A DNA stretch of 64,000 nt. It comes from Phocaeicola massiliensis B84634 = Timone 84634 = DSM 17679 = JCM 13223 (GTDB taxonomy: Bacteria; Bacteroidota; Bacteroidia; Bacteroidales; Bacteroidaceae). Of this stretch, positions 35,886 to 44,100 are shown one piece after another (the first letter of the stretch is position 1; every line of letters begins with the position of its first letter). A program made the translations under genes and the position numbers. The DNA lies in contig NZ_KB905473.1 of NCBI RefSeq assembly GCF_000382445.1, forward strand, positions 306,559 to 370,558. The letters are read 5' to 3'. Under the pieces are notes generated by a model. The model saw only the letters and a list, made by a program, of their open reading frames with translations. It made no database searches and was not told where the DNA came from.

Positions 35886-37133
35886 CTAAATGCCACGCTT
35901 GCGTCCGGCCTTCTTCTTTTTCTTCATGCGGCGTGCAAAGGCTTCCTCCTCGTAATCCCGCGGATTGGTTTCCATAGAAAGAATGCCTGCCGCCAGTTCG
36001 AGCGTGCTAGAGGATTCGTGACGGTGATGCTGCCAAAGCTCTGTAGCGGAATGTCCACCCCGTTCCTTTTCGGGTATGTTTTCCAGCCATTTGAAATAGT
36101 CGTTGAACACATTGGCGGAAAACTCCTTGCCCATGCGTGAGCCGTTGAACACCTCCCGACGGTTGTGGTCAATAAAGGTGACACCATAGATACGTCCCCG
36201 CTCATTCTCGCGGAAAACCACATCAATACGCCTTTGCCCGAGCAGTTCCACAAACCGTTTCCGTGAATCCGCCTGCCGCAAGGCACGAACGATGTCCGCC
36301 TGTATGGACGGTGCCCATTTCCCGTCCTTGAGGTCTTTCAGGTTCATCAGCATCCGCTTTTCCAACTGTTCATTTCCGAAGCGTTTCCCAAATCGGGAGC
36401 TCTTGAACGGCGGGCTGACCACCTTGCCTGTATCATCCGTGGCCGAATAGACAATACCGGTATATGGTGTACCGTTGTATTCTCCCCTGACCTGTTTCGC
36501 CTCGATGTTGAGCGTGGAAAGCAGCGCATTGTATTCCCCGAAGGTTTGGAAACGGTAGCTTTCCAATACGGCTTTAAGGGTATTGCCTACCTGATGGCGG
36601 ACATCCCCCAAGGAAGCGTCCACCTTCCTCAGCTCCGCTTTCGGATTCCGCCTTTCCGTGTCCGCCCCGTTGCGCAGGCCGAAATCCGCTTCCAGTTCCC
36701 GGCAGGCGGTCATGGAACGGCGGTACTCGTAGGCATCGCTGATCTTTTTCCCCTGTCCGTCCACACAGACACTGACGATATGGATGTGTGCATTGTGGGT
36801 ATCGGCATGTTTGTAGACAATGTATGGCTGGTCGCCATACCCCATCTTTTCCATATATCTTGCCGCCAGTTCTTCCAGCTGTGTGTGGCTCAGACGGTCT
36901 TCCGGTGCCGGGGAAAGGGAGATATGCAGGACGGGCTTCTCCGTGTTGCGGTTTGCCAGCAGGTAGTTCTCGAAAGAGAGCAACGCCAGGCGTATGTCCT
37001 CGCTTGGCAATCCAAGCCTGTCGGAAATCATACGGCTGCCCGAAAGAATCTCGGCGGTACCCGCCGCCACCTTGTCGTGGTTGTAGGCGAGTGCCCCGTA
37101 AAGGTTCATGCCATGACTTATTTTTGCAACCAT
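35886..37133 (-). CDS. mobB: MobB, relaxase
   Basis: The 415-residue relaxase nicks oriT and attaches to the transferred strand. The MOBP-type 3H metal-binding motif is visible as HADTHNAHIH (109-118), and the N-terminal VAKISHGMNLYGALAYN is typical of Bacteroidales MobB. The C-terminus is basic (KKKKKAGRKRGI). It overlaps mobA by 16 bp and precedes mobC. Confidence 0.92.
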   Translation of the reverse strand: MVAKISHGMNLYGALAYNHDKVAAGTAEILSGSRMISDRLGLPSEDIRLALLSFENYLLANRNTEKPVLHISLSPAPEDRLSHTQLEELAARYMEKMGYGDQPYIVYKHADTHNAHIHIVSVCVDGQGKKISDAYEYRRSMTACRELEADFGLRNGADTERRNPKAELRKVDASLGDVRHQVGNTLKAVLESYRFQTFGEYNALLSTLNIEAKQVRGEYNGTPYTGIVYSATDDTGKVVSPPFKSSRFGKRFGNEQLEKRMLMNLKDLKDGKWAPSIQADIVRALRQADSRKRFVELLGQRRIDVVFRENERGRIYGVTFIDHNRREVFNGSRMGKEFSANVFNDYFKWLENIPEKERGGHSATELWQHHRHESSSTLELAAGILSMETNPRDYEEEAFARRMKKKKKAGRKRGI

Positions 37134-37546
37134 TTCCGCTCGTATTCCTGGGTTAGCGCCATGACTTTTTTACAGACAAGCATCAGTTCGACGCTCAGTT
37201 TCTCCAGCCTGTAGAGCAATGCCATCGCCCGTTTCTCCCCGAAATTGTTCTTTAAGGCGCGGACGACCTGGTTGTAGTTGTTTCCGACAGCCTGAAACTG
37301 TTTGTGAAACTCGGTCAGTTTGATGTAATAGTCCATTGTAGCCTTGTCGATTCTCACGACTTTAATCTGTCCCGAAAAGATGGATTTTTTGATGAACAGC
37401 GTGCGGTCTCCGGCTCCCGAATCCGCCAGCAACTTTTCAAATCTTGTGTTCTCCTCGGCGTTCAGGCGGAAGCTGTACTTGCGGTCCGCCGGATCACTCT
37501 TGGGCTTTCTGCCCGTCCTTGTCCCTGTTGTTCTCTCCATGCACAT
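37118..37546 (-). CDS. mobA: MobA, relaxosome accessory protein
   Basis: The ATG at 37546 (MCMERTTG; ATG at 37540 is also possible) gives about 140 residues. A longer in-frame start at 37672 reads through GC-poor upstream sequence and adds an unlikely peptide. The basic N-terminus with YSFRLNAEENTRFEKLLADSG and the segment VGNNYNQVVRALK are hallmarks of MobC/BfmA-type relaxosome proteins that bind oriT next to the nick. It is the first gene of the mob operon, so oriT is expected in the repeat-rich region just right of it. Confidence 0.85.
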   Translation of the reverse strand: MCMERTTGTRTGRKPKSDPADRKYSFRLNAEENTRFEKLLADSGAGDRTLFIKKSIFSGQIKVVRIDKATMDYYIKLTEFHKQFQAVGNNYNQVVRALKNNFGEKRAMALLYRLEKLSVELMLVCKKVMALTQEYERKWLQK

Positions 37547-37830
37547 GAGATTTTTGGTTTGTACTTTTTTCTCTTCCGGAATCCGCGACTTTGGAGCGGA
37601 TTCCCCCGCCCCGGGAAGGGGCGGGCAAGTTGGTTCTTGTCGGACAAAAGACTTTTTGTCGGACAAGGACACAACTTGCTCTGTTCGCTTGAACAGAGAA
37701 TCCTCCTTCGTCGGATTGCTGCGCGACGTTCACGGCGTGCTGTGGTCCGGCGAAGTCAGTTCCTTTCCATTGTCTGATTCCGGTTTTGCAAAATTAGACA
37801 GTGATAACCGATTGGTAAACAGTGCTTGAT

Positions 37831-37867
37831 ATGACATTTGATGACATCTGACGACATCTGATGTCAG
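37831..37867. repeat. 10-bp tandem repeat array A (ATGACATCTG-type)
   Basis: Three 10-bp units in a row, ATGACATTTG, ATGACATCTG and ACGACATCTG, followed by ATGTCAG in reverse sense. The 10-bp period places each copy on the same DNA face. The same array recurs at 43351-43390 before traE. Likely binding sites for a transfer regulator; the protein is unknown. Confidence 0.7.
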
Positions 37868-38015
37868 GTAGGGGAAATGTTGGCGGAAGTTTCAAAAATA
37901 GCCGCTACTTTTGGCACAGTGCATGAGGGCATACATTGGAACATTGTCCTGTAAGGTGTATTGCTTGCCTGCCACAGGTGGTGCATGACGCGAATGCGGT
38001 ATCATCCATGTATGC

Positions 38016-38236
38016 GCAATGCCATATATGCCGCATGGCAGTCCTGCATGACGGGACACATTGCATCCGTGCAATGCAGTATGGGGTACATTGAACTCCA
38101 TATTGCATGAATGCAATGCACCTTATACGGCAACACCCTCCGGCAACCGGCATTACACTGATGCGATATGGTATGCAATGTATTCATGCAAACAGGCAAG
38201 CAATGCGTCATTGCCATATACCAACGGATGCATTGC
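38016..38236. repeat. Field of GCAATG/CATTGC repeats upstream of ParA-type traA
   Basis: Five copies of GCAATG (38016, 38071, 38113, 38175, 38210) and three of CATTGC (38059, 38219, 38231) fall within 221 bp, often embedded in TGCAATGCA-like half-palindromes. Chance expectation for both orientations is about 0.1. The field ends 32 bp before traA. It could be a centromere-like site for the ParA/small-DNA-binding pair, an operator, or part of oriT. Confidence 0.7.
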
Positions 38237-38267
38237 CGTGTGATGAAACGAAAAAATCCAGACAGAT

Positions 38268-39062
38268 ATGAAACAAGTCATACACTCTAAATTCAAGCCT
38301 ATGAAGAGAGAACCTTTATTTGTCGCTTTGAGCAATCAGAAAGGCGGTGTGGGAAAATCCACGTTCACCGTGTTGCTCGCCAGTTATTTCCATTACCTGA
38401 ACGGATATAACGTACTTGTGGTGGATTGTGATTATCCACAGCACAGCATCAGTGCCATGCGGGACTGGGAAGTGGGGAACATTGAAAAGAACGTGCATCT
38501 GCAAAACCTGCTGGTGGAACAGTTCGGAACAAGCGGCAGGAAAGCCTACAGCATCCTGAACTCCACCCCGGAGGAAGCCAGGGAGACGGCCGGCCGCTTT
38601 CTCGAAAAGTCGGAGCTGGACTATGACCTTGTCCTTTTTGACCTCCCCGGTACCGTGAATGTGCCCGGTGTCTTCCAGTCCGTAATCAATATGGACTATG
38701 TATTCACTCCGATTACACAGGAAAGGATGGTAATGCGGAGCAGCATGTCTTTTGTCCTTGCCATCAGGGAATACATGCACCGGCATGCGGACGTACCCTT
38801 GCGTGGCATCCATATGTTCTGGAACCGGATGGACAAACGGGTGTCCAAAGGGCTGTATAACGGCTATACCGAAATTTTCCGCTCTCTGAAACTGCCGGTG
38901 CTGGAGACCGTCATTCCCAGTGCGGAACGCTACAACAAAGATTCCGGGATGAAGGGGTCCCTGTTCCGCAGCACCTTGTTCCCTCCATCAGCCGCCGCAC
39001 TGAAAGGCAGCAATCTGGATCTGCTGGTTGCGGAGATGGAAACCATACTGAAACTTAAATAG
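38268..39062 (+). CDS. traA: TraA-like ParA-family ATPase
   Basis: 264 residues with the deviant Walker A KGGVGKST (25-32), a Walker A' like DCDYPQHS and a Walker B region DLVLFDLPG. In CTnDOT-type elements the first tra gene encodes such a ParA-like protein. It may partition the excised circle or position the transfer machinery. An in-frame ATG at 38301 (MKREPLFV) is also possible. It is followed 8 bp later by a small gene and preceded by the GCAATG repeat field. Confidence 0.85.
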   Translation: MKQVIHSKFKPMKREPLFVALSNQKGGVGKSTFTVLLASYFHYLNGYNVLVVDCDYPQHSISAMRDWEVGNIEKNVHLQNLLVEQFGTSGRKAYSILNSTPEEARETAGRFLEKSELDYDLVLFDLPGTVNVPGVFQSVINMDYVFTPITQERMVMRSSMSFVLAIREYMHRHADVPLRGIHMFWNRMDKRVSKGLYNGYTEIFRSLKLPVLETVIPSAERYNKDSGMKGSLFRSTLFPPSAAALKGSNLDLLVAEMETILKLK

Positions 39063-39070
39063 GAATCATC

Positions 39071-39520
39071 ATGGCTACCAAGAGAAGAACGGATTACCGG
39101 GTGGACGAGGATGCCCTGAAGCGTATGATGGCGGGGGATGTCACGGCATTGGAGGAAACAGCAGCTCCGGCTGAGACTCCGGAAATAAAGCCCTCCCTTT
39201 CCCGGGAGAGACAGGAGAAGAAAACCTCTGCCGATTCCCCAAAACAGCAAACAAGAAAATTTCCGGATGAGGCATCAGGTGCCGATGAATACCGGCTGCG
39301 TTTTCTGGAAGCAAAGCTGACGGGTACCAGAAGGCAGACCTATATCCACGATTCCCTGTATAGGGCGGTTGCCAGGGTGCTGCCGGTCATTGCGCCGGAC
39401 ATGTCCGTCCCGATGTTTCTAAGCAGCGTCCTGTCAGACCATCTGGAAAGGTACCAGGACATCATCAATGAGATATATAATCAGGAAGCCACACAAAAAC
39501 CGATAGAATGGAAGAAATAG
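39071..39520 (+). CDS. DUF3408-like conjugal transfer protein (TraB-like)
   Basis: 149 residues. The N-terminal half is charged and disordered; the C-terminal 50 residues (TYIHDSLYRAVARVLPVIAP, then LSSVLSDHLERYQD) look like a strand-helix-helix DNA-binding unit as in DUF3408. Together with the ParA-type gene upstream it resembles a ParA plus small DNA-binding-protein partition pair. It overlaps the next gene by 13 bp. Confidence 0.7.
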   Translation: MATKRRTDYRVDEDALKRMMAGDVTALEETAAPAETPEIKPSLSRERQEKKTSADSPKQQTRKFPDEASGADEYRLRFLEAKLTGTRRQTYIHDSLYRAVARVLPVIAPDMSVPMFLSSVLSDHLERYQDIINEIYNQEATQKPIEWKK

Positions 39521-40176
39521 TTTATTTGTCAATACGGCTCGGCTGTACCGCTTATCTATTATATAAGGTATGGGAGCAGAAAAAGAGAATAGGTAAGATA
39601 TGCGATCTGCTTTATACTCCCCGTAAGAAACCGGAAATGGAGAAGGGCCACCACCGGAATCCGGAAAATGCGGCAGATGTGATGGGGGCCACCCGTTTTG
39701 TCTATCTGGATGAGAATGCCGGAAAGACCGTTGCCCCTTACATGAGCCAGCAACTGGAAATGGGAAGCGACCTTATCGGCAAGGATGAGGATATTCCGGA
39801 AGATGAAGTGGAATGCAAACTGCCTTTGGAGGAGATGAGAATGCTGAAAGACGAACAGGAGGAGCTGGACAGCCGTTCTCCCGAGGCGGAAGCCATTGTT
39901 CCGGCAGTCACTCCTGCCGACCTGCTCAATGTAGGTGACGTGCTGCTTAATCTGGACGGTGCCGGTTCGGATGAGGACAAATCATACCGGGCCGCCATGA
40001 CACTGCGTGCCATCCGGGAAACGGACATGTTCGAGCTGTTCTCCTCCCAGGTGGAGAACAAGAAACTGATAGAGGAGCTGATGGAAAGGTATGTGGATGA
40101 GGAAGGGAATGCTCTGCCTTTAAAAAAAGAGAGGAACGTTTCCAAACCTGTCGCAGACTGGAGGAAGCTGGTCTGA
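39508..40176 (+). CDS. Conjugal transfer protein, TraD-like, unknown function
   Basis: 222 residues, acidic, with a short hydrophobic N-terminal stretch and a helical middle. Position after the ParA and DUF3408 genes matches a conserved third gene of Bacteroides conjugative elements annotated as TraD. The C-terminus VADWRKLV is basic. No motif reveals the role. Downstream composition drops sharply to AT-rich, marking the left end of an inserted island. Confidence 0.6.
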   Translation: MEEIVYLSIRLGCTAYLLYKVWEQKKRIGKICDLLYTPRKKPEMEKGHHRNPENAADVMGATRFVYLDENAGKTVAPYMSQQLEMGSDLIGKDEDIPEDEVECKLPLEEMRMLKDEQEELDSRSPEAEAIVPAVTPADLLNVGDVLLNLDGAGSDEDKSYRAAMTLRAIRETDMFELFSSQVENKKLIEELMERYVDEEGNALPLKKERNVSKPVADWRKLV

Positions 40177-40642
40177 AAGTAATATGCTATTATGCCACAA
40201 AATTCCATATTGTTGAATATTATATATAGGATATTCATTATGTACCCAACTTTGTATTTTTCTATAATCTATGAAAAAGGTTGAAGTTTGTCTTTTGTTA
40301 AGGGTCATAGAAAGGAACAAACACTCAAAACATAGAAATCACGGGGACAACTCAGAAAATCGGATACTTCCTCACTGTTGCTTACGATTCAAAAGTAAAA
40401 GAATGAAATTATCCTGATTTGCTGACAGGAAAAACTATAACTCAATTTATTAAATGAAATTTCTTTATAAGAGACCTATAAACGACTATAAAAAAGTAAG
40501 GAGCTGCTTACCAAGCCAGCTCCTTACTTTTTCTAATGGATGAAAATCCGTTTCCCTGCTTCCTTTTGCACAATATTTTTGTCGTACTTTATGTGCATAA
40601 CAAGATATCATAGAAAAAATCACATTTAAATTTAGTGTTCCA
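40177..40642. other. AT-rich intergenic region left of the SIR2-AbiH island
   Basis: 466 bp with no convincing gene. It holds one strong hairpin (40491-40532). A short open stretch ending at a stop at 40404-40406 might be a remnant of a coding sequence but has no supported start. Confidence 0.5.
40491..40532. terminator. Strong bidirectional terminator
   Basis: A perfect 16-bp stem, AAAAAGTAAGGAGCTG (40491-40506) and CAGCTCCTTACTTTTT (40517-40532), with a 10-base loop and T runs on both strands. It lies between the traA-traD genes (rightward) and the abiH gene (leftward, ending at 40643), and would stop transcription from both sides. Confidence 0.85.
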
Positions 40643-41782
40643 TTACATGGTTTTGCATTGCTCCTTGTTCACAACTCTATCTCTGAATAACTTCATATTA
40701 GTAAAGTTTCGGGAAATATTTTGAACAAGTTCCAAGTAATTATCTCTGCCATCTTCCCATTTATGATAAAACGGCTTTATGGAAACACAGTTTTCATGTT
40801 CAAAGACGGTATTTAGTAATGTTCGGTCTGAATTTCCGCAAGAATGCCCCATTATCAAAACTTGAAAAGGTGCAGCTAAAAGAAATTCGAGCAAATCATG
40901 ATAATGTCTTGTTTCTAAATATTTAACGGATTTGACATATCTAAGTAACTCATTGTCATTCATATCAAGAATAGACTGGTAACTTTTGTCAAGTTCATCC
41001 CCATAGCCAAAAATTATATTTTCAGGTTTTTCTAATTCGCCATGAATATAATTGTGGGTAATATTAAAGTTACCATACATCTTAGCTGTTTTTGTATAGT
41101 TGAAACTCAGCAACATGATACGTTTAGGGATAAGTTTATCGCGTTCTCCATAATTGTATTCAACATCTGCAAGGCTGGATATATCCAGCCCAATGTTATC
41201 CAGAGCTTTCTTTTTTCCTTCTGTTGAGAAATCAGCAGGATCAAAGAAGTCAATTATTGCATTTTGAAGGTCATTCCTTACATTGTCTGTTTCTATTGTA
41301 TGGAGGTATTCAATTAATTTTTCTTGAAGGAATGCAAATTGTTCATTCAACTCACTGATTGTATAATTACAACCAGGGCTATCCATGCCAACTTTCAACA
41401 GTTGGTAATAGTCGTTTTCAATATCCACCCATCCTTTGGTTTCTATTGATTGCAGAATAGTTTTAAAAAAAGGGCAACATTCAATAGAAAAAATGTTTGG
41501 TTGGTCCTTGATATACTGAATAACTTCGCTTCCTGAGTATCTTTCTTTACGATAGATATCCTTAAAAAAACATGAGTTGTTGAAGACAAAAACATTCCAG
41601 CAATTAATGCCTACATTATCTTTGATAACCAAACGGCAAAGGCAATCTTCTGATACATTTGTAGTATTACCGGAAAAAGTATACACTCGTTGGTCCCAAT
41701 ACCAGTTGATAAAATCCATATAACTTGTTTTAAAGCCATGTGCCATGTCAAATCCGTTTCCTATGATAACAAGTCTATTCAT
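40643..41782 (-). CDS. abiH: AbiH-family abortive infection protein
   Basis: 379 residues starting MNRLVIIGNGFDMAHGFKTS, the hallmark AbiH opening with GNGFDxxHG at 8-16, and a C-terminal VLIMGHSCGNSDRTLL matching the family's second conserved block. AbiH was described as a lactococcal phage-resistance protein. The glycine-rich N-terminus resembles the SIR2 nucleotide-binding loop. The gene follows a SIR2 gene by 32 bp on the same strand, and both are AT-rich compared with the tra genes. A shared anti-phage operon is likely; the mechanism is not known from sequence. Confidence 0.85.
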   Translation of the reverse strand: MNRLVIIGNGFDMAHGFKTSYMDFINWYWDQRVYTFSGNTTNVSEDCLCRLVIKDNVGINCWNVFVFNNSCFFKDIYRKERYSGSEVIQYIKDQPNIFSIECCPFFKTILQSIETKGWVDIENDYYQLLKVGMDSPGCNYTISELNEQFAFLQEKLIEYLHTIETDNVRNDLQNAIIDFFDPADFSTEGKKKALDNIGLDISSLADVEYNYGERDKLIPKRIMLLSFNYTKTAKMYGNFNITHNYIHGELEKPENIIFGYGDELDKSYQSILDMNDNELLRYVKSVKYLETRHYHDLLEFLLAAPFQVLIMGHSCGNSDRTLLNTVFEHENCVSIKPFYHKWEDGRDNYLELVQNISRNFTNMKLFRDRVVNKEQCKTM

Positions 41783-41814
41783 TCGGTTGTAATGATGATG
41801 TTAGTGTTATTGAC

Positions 41815-42825
41815 TTAAATTATAGAATAATCTCCTTGCTCTTCATTTACAAGAAGTGGCTTTAAAAGCGTTTCCACCGACTCAAAAGTATCTTGTTTTG
41901 AGAAGTGTATCTTTGGTTGTCCCCACCATCCTCTAATGAATTGTTGGTATTGGTATTGCAAGGTACGGCGAGGTGCCTGCGCCAAGTAGCTATTATAAAA
42001 GGAGTCCACAATGTCAGAATGGTAATTGGTCAATGAAAAGAAATACTGCCAAGTTTCTGATATTTCATTCGCGTTGAATCCGGGACGTTCAATTATTTCC
42101 ACTGCATCCAATCTATGAACACCATCATGTTTAGAGAACGCAGCTTTAAGTATTTCACTTGCCTCCTTATCAGAAGAAAGTGCGCTATACCCAAAGATTG
42201 TTACCTTGCCTGCTTTCGATATGTAGTACTTTGCAACACTCCATTGGTCACGGATAAAGCTGTCGCTGTTGTAATCCTTTTGTTCTACAGGATACAGCAA
42301 AGGAACAGCGTTGTATGGTTTGCCACACTTTCTGCAATAGTTTTGTATAAGACCAAAGGTCATACAGTCTTTGCACACACCAGCCCCCACATTTCCATGC
42401 AAGAACAGAATCTTTGGTCTGTTCCAGGTAATCTTTGCCACTCTGTTATATGCTTGGATAAGCAGACTATCCCAGTTGAAGGATACAATGCAGTCTTTTT
42501 CTGTGAGCGAAAGAATCAAAAGGTCGTAGATGGTCAAGAAGGATGGAAGCTGCACATTTGAAAAATATTCATAAAGTTTTTTTTCCATTGCTATCCGTGC
42601 GTTTTTACACTCATCACCACGTCTAAACAGCTCACTATATATATCTTCAAGATTCTTGCTTTTCGTTTCTAACATAAATCCTTCAAGGATCCTATCTAAC
42701 CCAACCTGTTCAATGGCTTCATTCATCGTCGGGCAAGATTTTCCCATGACCGCTCTTGAAGCACCAGCTCCAACTATCACGACATGAGGGCGTTGGCAAT
42801 ACAAATCTTTAAGTTTTTTCTTCAT
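41815..42825 (-). CDS. SIR2-family protein, putative defence NADase
   Basis: 336 residues with the SIR2 NAD-binding loop VVIVGAGASR (15-24), a conserved SFNWD (115-119, N117 as candidate catalytic residue), LHGN (142-145, H143) and a zinc-binding quartet C151, C154, C164, C167 in CKDC...CRKC. Defence SIR2 proteins deplete NAD when triggered by phage. It is the first gene of a two-gene operon with abiH and lies inside the tra region, a common place for ICE cargo. NADase activity is inferred from motifs. Confidence 0.82.
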   Translation of the reverse strand: MKKKLKDLYCQRPHVVIVGAGASRAVMGKSCPTMNEAIEQVGLDRILEGFMLETKSKNLEDIYSELFRRGDECKNARIAMEKKLYEYFSNVQLPSFLTIYDLLILSLTEKDCIVSFNWDSLLIQAYNRVAKITWNRPKILFLHGNVGAGVCKDCMTFGLIQNYCRKCGKPYNAVPLLYPVEQKDYNSDSFIRDQWSVAKYYISKAGKVTIFGYSALSSDKEASEILKAAFSKHDGVHRLDAVEIIERPGFNANEISETWQYFFSLTNYHSDIVDSFYNSYLAQAPRRTLQYQYQQFIRGWWGQPKIHFSKQDTFESVETLLKPLLVNEEQGDYSII

Positions 42826-42929
42826 ACACTAACTGATTAAATATTTTGCCCGTAAGCAATTGTTGCATCATGCTTTATTTTACGGCCTCATATTTTGTTC
42901 GTTTTGTTTCAGGCACAATAATTTCATTG

Positions 42930-42949
42930 TTCATACTTATAAGTATGAA
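42930..42949. promoter_or_regulatory. Perfect 20-bp palindrome, operator candidate for SIR2-abiH
   Basis: TTCATACTTATAAGTATGAA reads the same on both strands. It lies 105 bp upstream of the SIR2 start, where a dimeric repressor or activator could bind. No regulator gene is adjacent, so the binding protein would be encoded elsewhere. Confidence 0.5.
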
Positions 42950-43350
42950 AGTTATTGTTCTCTGTTTGGCTGTTCTTGAATATAAACAGATATATTACTT
43001 AAAAATGCCTTATCAAGGTGTGATATTGTTACTCTCTTTATACACTACTACATGATATACTATTTTTAACCTGTTTACATTGGCCATAAAACTGCGTTTG
43101 ATATGCAAATATAGCTATTTTAATCCAATATCAATAATAGTCGTTTTTGACAAGAAATCAACTTTATGGAATTTGCTGGCTTTTGTATGGCAATTATATA
43201 AATGGTACAGAAAAACATGTAACCGTTTGAACAATCCATGTTTGTGCCAAAATCATCAATTAATCATGTATTATGCTTGAGGTAAGCGTCTCCGCAATGA
43301 CGTAAAACAGTGTTGAAAATCTCTGTAGAGACGCGCAAAAGCACTTGTTG

Positions 43351-43390
43351 GATGACATCTGATGACATCTGGCGACATCTGATGACACCT
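43351..43390. repeat. 10-bp tandem repeat array B, upstream of traE
   Basis: Four consecutive 10-bp units: GATGACATCT twice, GGCGACATCT, GATGACACCT. It is nearly the same as array A at 37831-37867, including the odd CGACATCT unit in third position. It lies 75 bp before the traE start at 43466. The shared array suggests coordinated control of mob and tra. Confidence 0.72.
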
Positions 43391-43465
43391 CTGAATAACA
43401 GCGTATTATCCCTTTTTATCTTCGCCGTCGAATTCAAATTTATGTCTTACCCAAACGATTCGACA

Positions 43466-43768
43466 ATGAAGAGAAGAATCCTTTTTTCAGTGATGTGCGC
43501 GGCGATTGCCGCCGGTGCTTTCGCGCAGGGCCAAGGCCAGGGCCTTGCCGGTATCAACGAGGCGACCAGCCTCATGACCTCGTATTTCGATCCCGCCACC
43601 AAACTGTGCTATGCCATCGGTGCGGTGCTCGGCCTGGTGGGCGGCATCAAGACCTACGGCAAGTTCTCCAGCGGTGATCCCGACACCTCGAAAACCGCCG
43701 CCAGCTGGTTCTTTGCCTGCATCTTTCTGATTGTAGCCGCCACCATCCTGCGTTCCTTCTTCCTCTAA
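43466..43768 (+). CDS. traE: TraE, conjugative pilin-like protein (DUF4134)
   Basis: The ATG at 43466 (MKRRILFSVMCAAIAAGAFA) gives 100 residues with a signal-like start; MSYPND at 43442 is an alternative. Two hydrophobic segments follow (YAIGAVLGLVGGIKTYG and WFFACIFLIVAATILRSFF). This is the VirB2-like layout of DUF4134/TraE. It begins the mating-pore operon, 5 bp before traF. Confidence 0.88.
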   Translation: MKRRILFSVMCAAIAAGAFAQGQGQGLAGINEATSLMTSYFDPATKLCYAIGAVLGLVGGIKTYGKFSSGDPDTSKTAASWFFACIFLIVAATILRSFFL

Positions 43769-43773
43769 GCGGT

Positions 43774-44100
43774 ATGGAGTATTCTGTAAACAAGGGGGCG
43801 GGCAATCCCGTCGAGTTCAAGGGGCTCAAGTCACAATACCTGTTCGTCTTCGCGGGCGGTCTGGTGACGGTGCTCCTGGCGGTAGTCATCCTTTACCTGG
43901 CAGGCGTGGACCAATGGATATGCATCCCTTTCGGGACCGTATCCGGCGGTCTGCTGGCATGGGCGGTGTTCCGGCTGAACGCCCGCTACGGCGAACACGG
44001 TCTTATGAAGCTGCTGGCGGAGAAACGCCATCCGCGCTACCTGATCCACCGCAAGAGAGTTTTCAGATTATTTGCAAAAAGAAAAAAACGACAATCATGA
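43774..44100 (+). CDS. traF: TraF, VirB3-like transfer protein (DUF4133)
   Basis: 108 residues with two membrane segments (about 24-44 and 50-68) after the conserved start VNKGAGNPVEFKGLKSQY, matching DUF4133. It probably acts like VirB3 in anchoring the TraG ATPase. The stop overlaps the traG start in an ATGA arrangement at 44097-44100. Confidence 0.88.
   Translation: MEYSVNKGAGNPVEFKGLKSQYLFVFAGGLVTVLLAVVILYLAGVDQWICIPFGTVSGGLLAWAVFRLNARYGEHGLMKLLAEKRHPRYLIHRKRVFRLFAKRKKRQS

Larger units (their letters stand above)
37547..38267. other. Mob-tra intergenic region; likely oriT and control region
   Basis: About 720 bp without a convincing gene between the divergent mob and traA genes. It contains a 10-bp direct repeat array (37831-37867), a dense field of GCAATG/CATTGC words (38016-38236) and, at the mobA side, GC-rich sequence in which oriT of related elements lies. 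Short frames exist on both strands but look like chance openings in repeat sequence. I could not identify a nick site. Confidence 0.6.
42826..43465. other. AT-rich intergenic and control region before traE
   Basis: About 640 bp between the divergent SIR2 and traE genes. It contains a perfect 20-bp palindrome (42930-42949), a 7-bp inverted repeat GCGTCTC/GAGACGC around 43287-43333 and the 10-bp repeat array B (43351-43390). Short open frames at 42846-43055 and 43080-43280 lack recognisable features and are probably not genes. Confidence 0.55.

Noticed and set aside
37831..37867. 10-bp repeats as a CRISPR array
   Set aside because: Units are contiguous 10-mers without spacers, and there are no cas genes.
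37892..38243. Short overlapping open frames on both strands in the GCAATG field
   Set aside because: They are made of the repeats themselves, have histidine/cysteine-rich low-complexity translations and lack start contexts.
38268..39062. Chromosomal partition ParA
   Set aside because: Position at the head of tra genes and the companion genes match the TraA of Bacteroides conjugative elements, so a chromosomal role is unlikely.
40300..40406. A coding remnant ending at a stop near 40406
   Set aside because: Only about 30 open codons with no start or recognisable family; could be chance.
42846..43280. Two small rightward frames between SIR2 and traE
   Set aside because: AT-rich, no motifs, no ribosome-binding context; the region is better explained as control DNA.
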